From Anadara kagoshimensis (Eukaryota; Mollusca; Bivalvia; Arcoida; Arcidae), in NCBI GenBank assembly GCA_021292105.1, contig CM037866.1:5183502-5247501 (forward strand): DNA of 64,000 bases, written 5' to 3'. The first letter of the stretch is position 1. Every line of letters starts with the position of its first letter. The position numbers and the translations under genes were made by a program. Positions 44,346 to 57,135 of this stretch are shown piece by piece. The notes beneath the pieces were generated by a model. It worked only from the letters and a program-made list of their open reading frames with translations, was not told the origin of the DNA and did not search any database.

Positions 44346-44829
44346 TGGTCCATGATATGTTTCTTTTTCACATTTTTGGCCATTATGATCCTTACTTAAA
44401 CAATTGCTAGGATCCTGACCCTATTTACAAGAGAGAGACGGAACCCTATTTTACAGGTTAAGTGTAGAAGTTAGAAACAAATACTGTTGCTAATCGTGTT
44501 CACAATTTTGGAACTTTCAAGTTTAAAACAAAATTTTGGCTCAAGTTTTTTTTACCATTTCTTACATTTTTGCCATTTTTATGCTTATTTTACAATTGCT
44601 ATGACCCTATTCAGTAAACAGTGATTACTCTAGAATTTTCAGAAGGGCAATTTACAAAACTTTTTGTTTAAACCACTATAATAATATTTTTTTCATTCAT
44701 GTAATGTTAAACATTGCCTACTATGTATGGTCTCAACAATGGGGCTATTTTGGCAAAATTTGGGTCGATGCCCTCAAAATCCCTTCTAGATTGAACAATG
44801 GGTAAGGTATATAAGCAAGAAACAATTAC

Positions 44830-44975
44830 CGGTGCTACTCCTGTTGTTATTCCTGTTGCTAGGCCTTCTTGACTACCAGGACTTCCTGGTAAACTTCCTG
44901 GATACATCTGTCTAGCAAACAAGTGAATGTTGGCTCCACCATCCGAGGCTCTCCGATTTAAATTACCATTTCCAC
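44830..44975 (-). CDS. SIK3: SIK3: exon with RRASDGG PKA/14-3-3 site
   Basis: Acceptor tattacag, weak donor CCG|gtaatt. It encodes GNGNLNRRASDGGANIHLFA, then RQMYPGSLPGSPGSQEGL and TGITTGVAP. NRRASDGGANI is the second conserved PKA/14-3-3 site of SIK3, equivalent to mouse Ser551, the residue removed in the Sleepy splice mutant. The exon is 146 nt, in phase 1 and out phase 0, so skipping it would shift the frame. Confidence 0.94.
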
Positions 44976-45278
44976 CTGTAATACAAATAATGATGCAAAA
45001 TCAATAATCAACACAAAAATTATATATATATGTATATCAAACTGTTTTCTTACAATTTTTTTTTAACCTGCAAAATCTACCGTCATAAGGAACAAACCTT
45101 CATCATTTTTTGTAATTTTTTGAAAACATGGCACTGTTTTTTTTCAAAGCCATGACTAGGAGGACCCCAAGCATCAAATTTTCTGGAAGATGAGTTTTGC
45201 AATAATATTTATGAGATTTGAATTATTATGTAAATACCCCTAAGGATTAATTAGGTGAAATTTCTCATTTAACATAAA

Positions 45279-45476
45279 TGGGGTTCGCCGCCGTACCACT
45301 TGATACCTTCTAACGTGTCTGTGAAACGCTTGTTTCCAATGGACATGGAATTGCACAATATGACATTTTCCCGTAAAAACGACGTTATTCTGGGAATTTG
45401 TGACGTTGACGTTTTCCAAAATGTTGCGCACAAACATTAAGAGGTATTAACCACGTGGTACAGTGGCGAACCCCAT
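45279..45476 (+). mobile_element. About 195-bp TIR MITE in a SIK3 intron
   Basis: ggggttcgccgccgtaccac to ccacgtggtacagtggcgaa cccca. Same interior as 9281 (ccaatggacatggaattgca). Confidence 0.9.
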
Positions 45477-45564
45477 TGCCAGTTTTCAATGTTTCTACTT
45501 TCCCTGTAGGATTGTGGTTTGGACATGGATTCCTGTTTGATGTTGATGTCGCCACTAGACTTAC

Positions 45565-45880
45565 CTGAACCATACAATTGTGGTAGTTGTAAAAACTGCT
45601 GTCCCTTTGTTGGAATATTATGTACAGCCTCGTTTTGAATGGGCGGCAACGTCTGTGGGAGATTCATATGCGGCAAGAAGCCAAATGGCATAAATAAATT
45701 AGGCTGTGGCATGGCAATTATAGGCTGGTGGTTGGCAAGCTTCACTCGTACATCTTCGGGGACTTCATGTCTGGAATCACCAACACCAACTGTGTGTCGC
45801 CTCATTGCTAGATATCGTGCCAGGGCTTCGGGGGACGGCTCCTCACTATCTGAGTCTGAATGTTGACTACCTTCATCAGG
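45565..45880 (-). CDS. SIK3: SIK3: exon with RRHTVG PKA/14-3-3 site
   Basis: Acceptor tattttag, donor TCAG|gtaagt. It encodes PDEGSQHSDSDSEEPSPEAL, then ARYLAMRRHTVGVGDSRHEV, PEDVRVKLAN and a Pro/Met/Leu-rich stretch ending QQFLQLPQLYGSG. PEALARYL-MRRHTVGV is a hallmark of SIKs; the Thr in RRHTVG matches the first PKA/14-3-3 site of mammalian SIK3 (Thr469). In phase 0, out phase 1. Confidence 0.95.
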
Positions 45881-46182
45881 CTAAAATACGAAACCAAACA
45901 CAATGTGAAAATATAGAAATAAATGTAAAGAAAACCTAAATACAAAAGGCCTAAATGCCCAAAGACTTTGCTCACCTGGAACATTCTGTATTTTATATGG
46001 TCATTTATAATTTCAATTTTTCCAGGTGAGCCAAAATAATTCAATTAATATATTCGTTTAATTTTGAATAATTAAAGCAACATCAACAAAATGTAAGCTT
46101 AAAGGGCTAAATGTAAGCTTAAAGGGCTTAACATTCTGACTTCATACAGGCAAGCTTAAAATAAGCTTTAATTTGTACAAAC

Positions 46183-46292
46183 CTCTGTTAATTCATTATT
46201 TTCATTAAAGAACTGTACTTGTGGAATTGCAGCACCTATCGTTGTCTGTGGTATACATGGCTTGTTATCTTGGGGTACCTCGACTCTTTCCA
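46183..46292 (-). CDS. SIK3: SIK3: linker exon
   Basis: Acceptor ttttacag, weak donor AGAG|gtttgt. It encodes ERVEVPQDNKPCIPQTTIG, then AAIPQVQFFNENNELTE. PQVQ followed by an acidic NE-rich stretch corresponds to the linker just before the first 14-3-3 site region of SIK3 (mammalian PQVQLINPENQIVEPDG). In phase 1 (junction Val), out phase 0. Confidence 0.88.
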
Positions 46293-46679
46293 CTGTAAAA
46301 GTAAAATAAATACAAATTAAATCAAAGTACTGAAAATCAAGGAAACATGTGTCCCTAAAAACAAAGCAACAATCCCAATCCTAAACTACATTAAAGGAGT
46401 GTCTCACATTGGTGGGTGTTATTTTAATACTGTAAAGATGAACATTTTCGTGTGGGTAAAATTTTTGCTTATTTCATGCTGAAGAAATTATCAAGGAAAT
46501 TTTACCAATGTGAAAATGTCTACCATACAGGTTAATATATCATAATATATAGAATATACACCTACTTAAATTGGTTACACAAAAATAACACCCACGTGAA
46601 ATGCCAGATTTCAGAAATAGTGAAATTTTCACCTTGCGAAAATAATCCCCTTTAGAGTTTTGATTTTATCAAAGAAATA

Positions 46680-46858
46680 CAGTCAAAGTTGTTTATAAAG
46701 ACCACACAAGGGAACCAGTAAAAGTGGTCTTTATGGACAGGTGGCCTTTATATACAGGTTCAAATGATATGAATAAGGGACAATTGGAATATAATTCTAC
46801 TGGACTTTATAAGCAGGTGGTGCTTATATAGAGGTCGCCTTTAAGGCAGGTTGAACTG
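46680..46858 (+). mobile_element. CAGTC TIR MITE in a SIK3 intron
   Basis: cagtcaaagttgtttataaa to ctttaaggcaggttgaactg, flanked by TA on both sides, as for Tc1/mariner insertion. Confidence 0.86.
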
Positions 46859-47265
46859 TACAAAGAATTTTGAGCTAGTTACATTTTAAACAAAATATCA
46901 CAAAAACACAAATAAAATATTTTGTTTAGTATGTTTTCCTAGAAAATGTCATTTCTTGTACCCATGGAAACTGGCAGTTGGTTTCTCACTACAGGAAACA
47001 AGTCAACATATGACAATATGTATAAATCAGGTCCAAAAACATGAACATGACAGGATGATGTTAGTAACCACGGAGATCAGAATAACAGGATGTTGCCAAT
47101 AACCATGGAGATCAGATTAGTGTTACACGAAAGTATTATGATTTTTATTTCACAGATTTTGAAAAAAGAATATACAATAAATAAATAAATTTTAAAAAAA
47201 TTAAATTGAAATGTGTGCAAGCCATTTTTTCTTATAATTATAAATTATACCACAACTCAACTTTT

Positions 47266-47437
47266 TTTTAATGTGAAAGCGCAGAAATTTTGCTGGATGG
47301 CATTATCCATCGTAATGCCAAGTGCCACGTGAAAGAACAGTCACTACCCAGTATTGGGTCAGACCTGGTCGGGGTTCCAACCCACAACTTCCCACTTACA
47401 GAGCGAGAGCACTCTACCAACAGAGCTACCACAGTGG
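47266..47437 (-). mobile_element. S1 SINE, truncated
   Basis: tgcagaaattttgct-like start, then gaaagaacagtcactaccca and gggttccaacccacaacttc plus actctaccaacagagctacc. Confidence 0.78.
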
Positions 47438-47476
47438 TTGAAAAAAATGTAAACATAAGAAATTAAGAATACATAC

Positions 47477-47648
47477 CGACACCGGTGGTAATACTGGATC
47501 GTCTCTCGGTTCTCGTTGTGATGGGTATATTCCGTGATAGTAACATAACAGGTAGTTTATTTATAATTGTCTTTGGATGTTTTTTCCACTTATCCATTAA
47601 TAAATGATATACAGCACTATGAGCATCAAAGGTATTCTCTTTTACAGA
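47477..47648 (-). CDS. SIK3: SIK3: UBA-like domain end and linker
   Basis: Acceptor atttttcag, donor GTCG|gtatgt. It encodes SVKENTFDAHSAVYHLLMDK, the last UBA helix (compare YDHYSAIYSLL in mammalian SIK3), then WKKHPKTIINKLPVMLLS and TERRSSITTGV. ERRSS is a further possible basophilic phosphosite. In phase 0, out phase 1. Confidence 0.9.
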
Positions 47649-47654
47649 CTGAAA

Positions 47655-47990
47655 AATATATAAAATATATCAACAGAGTTGCTTCCCTTTGTACAAATTA
47701 TTGTTATATCAACAGTTGTTGTCCTTTGTACAGATGCCAAAATAAAATATATTTTAATATCAGAGTTGCTTCCCTTTGTACAAATTATTGTAACATCAAC
47801 AGTTGTTGTCCTTTGTACAGATACCAAAATAAAATATATTTTAATATCAACAGAGTTGTTTCCCTTGGTTAGAGGACAGGTACACCTTAATTGTGTACAG
47901 ATATATTCTAAAATCAACATTTATTTACCAATATACTTTACTTCTGTAGACTGTAGTAAAATCAACAGATTTTTTTCCCTTGGTTAGAGC
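47655..47990 (+). repeat. About 94-bp tandem repeat next to a SIK3 exon
   Basis: cagagttgcttccctttgta caaattattgt, and acagttgttgtcctttgtac aga, repeated about three times; starts seven bases from the acceptor side of exon 47477-47648. Confidence 0.85.
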
Positions 47991-48127
47991 CAGAGTATAT
48001 CCCAAGAAACGCCCCATCCTCCATTGCCCGGCATGTCTGAGGGGACACTAAATTGGGTATGCAAAGTGTTTTATGTTAGTTTACTTTTGTGTCAAGTTCG
48101 ATCAATATTCATCCATTAAAGTTAGTT

Positions 48128-48412
48128 AAAGTCTGTCTCGAGCCGTTAGGCCCATCAGGCCGGAGCTTATCCCGGTTTCGGTGGCGTTAAGCAACTGAGA
48201 GTACAAGACTCTCCCCTGAATGGGACGCCGGTCCATCGCAGGGTTAACCCCCAGCATTTTGCTGGTACTCATTTATTTTTCAGCTGAGTGAACTGGAACA
48301 ACGTAAAATAAAGTGTCTTGCTAAAGGACACAACACATCGCCCGGTCCAGGGATCGAACCCACGACCTTCAAATCTTGAGTCTAACGCCTTAACCACTAG
48401 GCCACGCGCTTT
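48128..48412 (-). mobile_element. tRNA-derived SINE, third family
   Basis: In reverse: agcgcgtggcctagtggtta aggcgttagactcaa is a clear box A, gtgggttcgatccctggacc a clear box B. Body gggacgccggtccatcgcag and tgtcttgctaaaggacacaa. Well preserved. Confidence 0.85.
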
Positions 48413-48902
48413 CAATATTCATATTATCAGCTTAATATTCATCCATAGAAACAAAATATTTGGCACAGATACCTTATTGGGACAGAACAGATGGTACTGA
48501 CAGACAGACAGGGTTATTCTTATATATACCCCTCAAAAATTCATTTGTGGAGGGTATAAATATATTGTAGAATCAAAAGAGTTGTTTCTCGTTGTAAGAG
48601 ATAGCAAGCCTCGTCTCTTGACTGAAATATTCAACACCTCGGGTGAGAATTCCCTATCCTACATGGATACTCATAATAGATTCTATAAATCCCTTTAAAC
48701 TTCATTTGTGGGGTATAATTATATTGTAGAAAAAACAGAGTTGTTCCTTTTGTAAGACAGGTCAGCAAACAAAATTGTTACCCCATTGCTGTACTGGCTA
48801 CAAAATAATGCATACGGTAAATGTGACAGCATGTGTTGACCCATGTTTATATATGAGCATGCACACACACGTGTACAAGTGTTGTTGGGTGTGTATACGT
48901 AC

Positions 48903-49129
48903 CTTTATAGATCTTTCACTATCTAATCCGAGGGATTCTATATGCGAGAGTATTTGTTCATTGAGTTCATCATCCTCTACATCACAAGGTCTATTATAGT
49001 CACATATTAAATTGTCAAAGTCAGAATCATCACCCGTTAATTTCATCCACTTATGATCTATTATCTCCTCCATTGTTATCCTTTTACTCGGATCAACTGT
49101 TAACATCTGTTTTATGATATTTTCACATT
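48903..49129 (-). CDS. SIK3: SIK3 kinase: end of kinase domain and start of UBA region
   Basis: Acceptor tttttacag, donor AAAG|gtacgt. It encodes ECENIIKQMLTVDPSKRITM, EEIIDHKWMKL (the kinase-ending HxW motif), an acidic stretch GDDSDFDNLICDYNRPCD, and then LNEQILSHIESLGLDSERSI, the first helices of the ubiquitin-associated (UBA-like) domain that follows the catalytic domain in AMPK-related kinases. In phase 1, out phase 0. Confidence 0.95.
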
Positions 49130-50389
49130 CTGTAAAAAAGAAAAAGAAAGAAAATTAATCAAAGTCAGTGAAGATGACTTATACATCCCCCCCCTTCTCC
49201 ATGCATTTTGTTTTGTCATTGGACCAAACAAGCAAATTCAGTAAAATAGGATACTCAGTGATTTCTTAAATCTTGTCGCAGGAGGTAGATCGACAAATCC
49301 AACAGGCCAGGGTCAAGGGGAGTTCCTAGGTGGAAAACAATTTTCAGGTTCTGAAGGCAATTTTATGAATTCTAACCGGCTAATTGGAGTTTTAGGCAGT
49401 CAAATCTGCCCTTTGTTGGCTCTTAAGGAAAACACTGAATACTCCTTCAGTAGTTACTTTTTTTATATTTGCACTCATGTTTAAAGGACCATAACTCTCA
49501 AAGAAAATGAGCAAACCAACTCAGGTTAATGATATGTGCATCTTCTATAAATGTTGATGTTTTGTGCCATGTTTGGTAAAATAGTACTATATAGTTTTGG
49601 AGAATCACTCAAGACAAGAAATGCCTGGATGGACAAAAAGACAGGGGAAAATAAAATTTAGTATTCCCCTTTTCTTTCAAATGGGGGGGGGGATGAAAAA
49701 CAATTAAAAAAAATGTGTTTCCCATAATGCTGTTAGAAAAATTGGGGTCAGTAGTTAGACAATTTAAATTTTATTTTTTTTACATTGAATGTTCTGCTTT
49801 CAAAGTCATGCACCATCTATACTACACCACATGTTCTGAAAATATAATCACTGATATTTCAGAAAAAAACTGTATATATACTTGCAGAGCTCCAGACAAT
49901 TTTTAAGTGTCATGGGTATTCATTCATCAAATTTTAATTGTATAAGCAAAAGCAATTTAGCGATGAGTAAAAGTACTCAACAAATTTAACAATGAGGAGT
50001 AAAACCACTTTTACCTGATTAAGTCTTCATACAAATTTCACATTTTAGACGTGTTTCGCTTCCCGACGATTCGACAACCAACCACGGGTATTGTGCCTGC
50101 CACTGTAATATTCTTTTTTTACATTCTGTCCATCATGTTTTTTCTTAGACTCGTTGATACAACCAGTAATTAAATCTTCAATAATTTGTTTGACAAATAA
50201 TTCGGGACCCGACGATTTTGTCGTCAAAAAAGCAAGCAAACTTGTTTGTTTTGACTTGGCCATATTTCGAGGCATCTGTCATTAGAAGAACTTTGATTGG
50301 CTGACACTGACGTACGTGTGATACCACGAGGTTCATCATTGTCACAAGAGCGATTTGGAATCCAGGTCTATTATGTAATATTGTTATTA

Positions 50390-50554
<165 letters not shown>

Positions 50555-50842
50555 TCATACAATGTGTTAATTGGGTTCATCCTTGTACGATGTGGTCAAC
50601 ACAATACAACTTTTGTGCGAGACGTTTTCGAAAACGTTTACACCGCAAATTCAAATATTGTGTAGCATGTGATCAACACCCTTCAACTTTTTTTGTGTTG
50701 GACGTTTTTAAAATATTTACACAACAAATTCAAATATCGTCTTCTAGCCTTGAACAGTAAACCTGTATATAAAGACCGCCCATCTATCATTACCCTATTG
50801 GAAAATAATTACATAGTTAAGAGTCAAATAATGATCATTTGC

Positions 50843-51178
50843 ACCACTGTGGTAGCTCAGTTGGTAGAGTGCTTGCTCCGTAAGTGGAAGGTCATGGGTT
50901 CTAACTGACAATGTCTGTCCTAAAACTTGAAAGTGTGGGTAGTAACTGTTCTTTCGCCAAGCACTCAGCATTAAATGAAAGTCAGTTCTTTTGGATTGGA
51001 ACTTAAAATAAACAAGTACCCGTGTCATGGTAGGCTTGGCACAATAAAAAACCCTGCTGTATAATGCGGTCAGCGCAAAGCACAAACAAAAATTTCTGCA
51101 CCTTCACCTGTAGCTGGCGACATCTCAATATAAGTGAAATATACTTGACTGGGGTATTAAACTCCATTACTCAACTCA
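50843..51178 (+). mobile_element. S1 SINE, plus orientation
   Basis: Head accactgtggtagctcagtt ggtagagtgcttgctccg, then the body (aactgttctttcgccaagca) and the end gggtattaaactccattact. Box A is well kept; box B (atgggttctaactg) is diverged. Confidence 0.85.
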
Positions 51179-51597
51179 TTTGCACACTGAAAAATACATC
51201 ACTTCCTGTTTGTGCCACCTTCGTGACATAGGTGTACTCATTTGTAATTTTGTTAAATTTTTAAAGGCTACTTTCTGCCTTTAAGATTGGGAAAATTGAA
51301 ACTGTGACATATGGCAAACTACATGCATTATGAAATGCTTGCAATAGCTATCCTTATTGCAAAGATGTTAGTTATATTACGACAATATCTGCCTTTATGG
51401 GGACAAGATAACTAGATTAAATCTGCAAGTATATCAGTTTTGTTCTAGGAATTTTAGCAGTCACACAGGTAAATTTTAATCAATTTTTCTTCAGAGGAAA
51501 CCACCTATACTTTGTCATAATAAAGCAAATAGGCAAATAAAATCACTGGCCAGCATGATTCAAGGATCGACACTTCGCTTTATGTTGATTTCTTCTA

Positions 51598-51762
<165 letters not shown>

Positions 51763-51870
51763 TCACAAGCAGATAAAATGCGAGAAAGTAACATAGCATG
51801 AAAACTCAACAACACATGAAAAGTACAACAGAAAATGAAACAACACAACAAAATGTGAAACACAACACAT

Positions 51871-52284
51871 GGTTCGGTTCGTACAAACAGTTGGACTCTA
51901 AATTTAAGGACTTTTTAGGGTCTTTTAAGGGTCTTCTTTGTAAATTTAAGGCCTAATCAGAGGGACAATTTGGTGCAAAAACAAATCAATAAAACAATTA
52001 CTTACATACTTAAATCCATTGTAACGACACTTGAAGTGGGGGTTGATTTGGGTGTTCGGGAGGGCCTTAAAATAGCTCATTTCAACATTGCTTATTAATT
52101 AATTTATTTATTTTGATCAGACTATTTGCTACCATTTACTATCGACACCAAATTGGCCAAATTCAAGGGCTTTTTAGGGTCTTCAGGATAAATTTAAGGG
52201 CTTTTTAGGGTCAGACTTGTTTTTAGGGTCTTTTTAGGGCAAACCTCAAAATTTAAGGACTTTTCCAGGCCTGTACGAACCCTG
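51871..52284 (+). mobile_element. CAGGGTTC TIR MITE (hAT-like) in a SIK3 intron
   Basis: ggttcgtacaaacagttgga to tccaggcctgtacgaaccct g; same order of internal blocks as 15540. Left tip lightly truncated. Confidence 0.8.
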
Positions 52285-52555
52285 CAACAATACATGAAAC
52301 TTTCAATAAAACAAGAAACTCTATAATATAAACTCTGATATGAATTTATTCTTACTGTGATTTACTTTTTCGTTTTTAAAGTCAATTCTTTCAGTTTTTT
52401 TTAAATTGTGAAAATCAGCTTGGAGTTTGTGAAAGCAACAAGATTTTTTTAAATTGTGAATGTAACCAAACACGGCCACAAATTTGGCCGGTCAGACCCC
52501 TGGTAATAATACTGTATTTGTCCCTGTTAGACAGGTGCTATTTCAGATACTTTTT

Positions 52556-53060
52556 CTCACCTCTGTATAAGGGTCATCTGTTTTTAAAGGCCAGTAAAAT
52601 TTTTACGATAATTGCTCTTTATTGTTATTTGAAATTCTGTATTTAAGAATCACCTGCCTATAAATGCCAATAAAATTTTATCCCAATATCTCTTTATTCA
52701 TGTTATTTGAAACTGTATATAAGGGCCACCTGTTTATAAAAGCCAGATAAATATTATCAAAATTGACTGTTTATACAGTCAAACCTGCCTTAAAGGCCAT
52801 CTCTATATAAGGGCCATCTACTTTTAAAAGCCAGAATTTTTTTTATCAAAATCACTCTTTATTTGTGTTATTTGATCATGTATATAAGGGCCACCTGTTT
52901 ATAAATGTTATCCCAATTGCTCTTTATTCATGGTATTTAAACCTTTATATAAGGACCACCTGCTCATAAAGGTCAGTAAGATTATCCCAACTGCTCTTTA
53001 TTCATCTATGATAAGGGCTACCTGTCAATGAAGACCACTTTTACGACAGGTTCTACTGTA
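52556..53060. repeat. Scrambled array of CAGTC MITE pieces
   Basis: Repeats of ataagggccacctgtttata and cccaatatctctttattcat about every 100 bp, with an inner cagtcaaacctgccttaaag. Looks like tandem and nested copies of the MITE interior. Confidence 0.75.
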
Positions 53061-53380
53061 GTTACAGTGTATTGATTTCCTGGTTGTGTATCAGCAGAAC
53101 CATTTACACCTGTATGTAATCTATATCATAATATCATATAAACTGTGACTTACTACAATTTTCACCTACCATAATTATCATCATCATAATCATCATCAGT
53201 GTAATATTATCATTCAACTTAGTGTCAGAAATTTAACGCTAATACTCTTACCGAGCCGAATCTTAATTTTTCCGTGTTTTCTGTTAGAGCTTATAAGAGA
53301 ATTGACAAAATATTACTGCAAGTCTAAATGCAATAAAGTGAACAGGTCCCAGGTTTTATTATGCTTTAGTACTTCAAATA

Positions 53381-53557
53381 CAGTCAAACTGTCTATAAAG
53401 GTTACCTAAGGGAACCAGTAAAAGAGACCTTTATGTTTAAGTGGCCTTATCTACAGGTTCAAACAAAATGAATAAAGAGCAACTGGGAGAAATTTTTACT
53501 GGCCTTTAGAAGCAGGTGGTTCTTACATAGAGGTGGCCTTGAAGGCAGGGTTGAATG
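53381..53557 (+). mobile_element. CAGTC TIR MITE
   Basis: cagtcaaactgtctataaag to gaaggcagggttgaatg, TA on both sides; somewhat diverged. Confidence 0.8.
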
Positions 53558-53599
53558 TAGTCCAGAATTGAATTTTATTTTGCCATGGTTCTTCGCCTA

Positions 53600-53960
53600 G
53601 CGTCAACAGGAGGCTAAAAAGACCTTGATACATTAATTAGATCCAAAATGAGGAAAACCATGTCTTGGTGGTTTAACTGACCCAAGCATGAGGTTAATTA
53701 TGCCTTGGTGCTTCAACTAGCATCACCCTGATGGGGATTAAACCTTGGTGCTTTAAAGCGGTTCACCATGGTGCTTGTTATGCCTCTGGTGCTTTAACTT
53801 ACTGAACATAAGATTTTTTAGGCTCTTGGTGCTTGAACTAACCAACATGAGGGCTAAAAGACCCTTGGTGCTTGAACTAGCACAACATGAGGGTTATAAG
53901 GCCCTTGGTGCTTGAATAAGCCCAACATGAGGGTGATTAGACATTGATTAGCTAAGTGAC
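53600..53960 (+). repeat. Degenerate 40-45-bp tandem repeat
   Basis: Units of cttggtgcttgaactagccc aacatgagggtt, more diverged at the left. Confidence 0.8.
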
Positions 53961-54399
53961 TAGCCATCTGATTGGCTAGCTGTATGATTGGTTTAGGAGT
54001 TGGCTACATGATTCGAAAGACCTTAACTTAAACTACATGATTGATAAAAGGGATTACCGGTAACCATGTGTAACTTTAGCAACTTGTGTAGTTTGTGATG
54101 TCAATGTACTTAATTTAATTCCACCACTGCAATAAATTGGCCCTTTTTAAATATCTGGTCAAAATATGTTAACATTACTTACAAAGAATGTTAATTCCTA
54201 ACCATCTTTCTTAGAATTTTGAATCTGAACTTCATGTACACACATAAATTCAAGCCAAATATATCAAATTACACAAATTCCCCCATAAATATATTAAATT
54301 ATATAAATTCCACTAAGGAGCCTTATCTAGACACAAAAATTAAAGCCAAGAATATCAAATTAAGAATGTTCCCCTGATGAGCCTTGCGTCTTATTCAGA

Positions 54400-55800
54400 A
54401 TTTTAGTAACCTTCAAGAAATCAATATATATGTCACATAAGGCCTGACCAGTCTGGTGCAGAATGTGTAACCTTCAATTAGGGTAGGCTCAGCTGTTTAA
54501 ACCTAACTGTAGTACATGTGACCTTCAAAACATCAGTAAATTTGTCACACAAAATTAACTACATGTGACCTTCAATTATGGGTAGGGTCAACTGTTTAAA
54601 CCTAGTTGTAGTACATGTGACTTTCAAGACATCAGTAAATTTGTCACACAAAATTAACTAACGCACCTCACCTGTAATAGAAATTTTAGCCTTCAAAAAA
54701 TCAATATATTTGTCTCGCAAGTTCCACTGAAGTGCATTGCAAGTACAGAAAATGTGACCTTCAACAAATCAATGTTTGTCACACAAGTTATCCCCTGAAG
54801 ATCCTCACCTATATGACCATCAACAAATCACACAATTTCCCCTCAAAAACCCCATCTTTATAGAACATGTGGCCTTCAACAAATCAATATATTTTTCACA
54901 TAGAATCCTTTGAAGAACCTTGCCTATGTGACCTACAAGAAATCAGAAGTTCCTCTATGTGACCTGAAATAAATCACACAAGTTCCCCTAAAGAACCTCA
55001 CTTGTTTCATGTTCGGTACAGAACATGTGAATTTCAACAAATCAATATATTTTAAGCACAAGTTCCCCTAAAGAACCTCCCATGAACAGAACATGTACAC
55101 ACTTATTTCGTGTCTAGTACAGAACCTGTGACCTTAATAAATCAATATATTTGTCACACAACTTTTCCTGAGGAGCCTTGCCTATGTGACCTTCAATAAA
55201 CCACAGAAGTTCCCTTGAAAGGATTCATCTATATCATCTGCAATGATGATTCACGCAAGTTCAACAAATAAATATAATTGTCACAGAGTTCCCCTGAAGA
55301 GCCTCGCATGTACAAAACATATACATAAGGTACCCTACAGAGCCTTCCTTGTTCCATGTCTGGTACAAAACATGAGACCTTGAACAAATCAATATATTTG
55401 TCACACAAGTTCCCCTAAATAGCCTCACCTATGAGACCTTCATTAATTGACACAATTTCCCTGAAGAGTCTCATGTGTACAGAACACTACACAAATTCCC
55501 CTGAAATGCCATTCGTTTCATGTCTGGTACAGAATTTGTGACCTTCAACAAACCTATATATTTGTCACACAAATTCCCCTAAAGAGCCTCGCATGTAGAG
55601 AACCCCTGAAGAGCCTCACTTGTTTTATATCTGGAACAGAAAGCATGACCTCCACCAAATCTATATATTTTTTGTCACACAGGTTCCCCTGAAGAGCCTC
55701 GCATGTAGAGAACCCCTGAAGAGCCTCCCTCATTTCATGTCTGGTACAGAAAGCATGACCTTGAACAAATCAATATATCTGTCACATCACTTTTGCTTTT
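54400..55800 (+). repeat. Degenerate satellite with unit about 70-110 bp
   Basis: gtgaccttcaacaaatcaat atatttgtcacacaagttcc cctgaagagcctcg and variants recur about fifteen times. Confidence 0.85.
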
Positions 55801-56417
55801 GACAGCTCAAGAAAACCACAATACAATTGTCTAACTAATGCTGCTGGTATTACGAACAATAAACACACATCAGGTTAAGTGCAATCAAAAAATCGTACTC
55901 GCTACAGTTCATCGCCAGTCAGTTAACCCGACTTACTTGTGAAAAAAACACGCATTTTCTTTTTTTAAAAATAAACAAATATCTAAATCATGAAAAAAAA
56001 CTTAATACTGTTCTAAAAAATAAAAAATTATTCAAATTTCATACTGGATTTTTTTCCTTTTAATTTTCAAATGATTTCATTATTTCAAATTAAAGTGGGC
56101 AAAAATGATTAAAGTTTAATTTAATTTCTAAGCTTGTAATTTCATAATTTCAATAAGAAGTGAAAAACAAGAAAATAACAAAAACGTTTTCATTTAAATT
56201 TAATATAATTTAAACTCAAGGTAATAAACAAGACATTTATTTTTTCAGACTTCAAAATCATTTCATATTCCGATCACAACGTAAACAAGTAAATTATTTA
56301 AATGCATCATCAAATTTGCTTTCAACATTATTTCAATAATCCAACATATTGGCCAACAATTTCTCAGTGATGGATCTCAAATTGGAGGAGGACAGTGGAG
56401 TTATTCTGAGGAAACAG

Positions 56418-56680
56418 GCCCCGGTTTCACAATCATTCCTTAGCTAAGATTTTCCTTAACTTAAATCTTGCAAAATTTCAATTCCTTATAATTTTGTTAA
56501 TTATCAAGATATTGAGAAATTTAAGGTGTCACTTTTAAGATCACTACTAGATTAAAACATCTGCATTTAGTTTTGACAAAACATATTCATCAGTAGTTCC
56601 AAAAATAGAATACCAAATTTTGCTAAATTTAAGTTAAGGAAAATCTTAGCTAAGGAATGATTGTGAAACTGGGGCCAGGG
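56418..56680 (+). mobile_element. Foldback MITE, well preserved
   Basis: ggccccggtttcacaatcat to ggaatgattgtgaaactggg gcc, with inverted arms of about 50 bp (cttagctaagattttcctta and complement). Confidence 0.9.
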
Positions 56681-56860
56681 GCTTAATTTTTTAACAAGAG
56701 CACAACCAAGCAAAGCAAGTTATACCCATTTTCTTTTTTGCAATTAAAATGTTAGTAAGATCACACTAATTGCTAACAATTAACCACCCAACCATTAAAA
56801 CATGACTTTTAACCCCTCGACCATGCAAACAGCCTTAGTGACTCAAACAAGCAACCAAAT

Positions 56861-57135
56861 CACTATAGTGGCTCAGTGGTAGAGTGTTCGCTTCGTATGT
56901 AGAAGGTTGTGGGTTAAAATCCCGACTGGGTCTGACCAAGCGTTAAAAATAGGCTTTTACAAAATGGAAGTCACAGGGCCTTTCGGAAGAGACCTTAAAA
57001 ACAGATGACCCTTGTCACGGCAGGCAGGGCATGTTAAAGAACCCTCCCTGTGCATTGTCCTAAGTGCACTGCAAAGGTCAAAATTTCTGCCACTTGACCT
57101 ATAGCTGGAGACACCTAAATACAAGTGAAATATTC
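56861..57135 (+). mobile_element. S1-related SINE, plus orientation
   Basis: ctatagtggctcagtggtag agtgttcgcttcgt is a good box A region; gtgggttaaaatcccgactg is box B. Body shortened. Confidence 0.8.

Noticed and set aside
48350..48412. tRNA-like sequence with good A and B boxes
   Set aside because: It is the head of a SINE whose body follows; the remaining cloverleaf is not closed, so it is not called as a tRNA gene. The same applies to 50843 and 56861.
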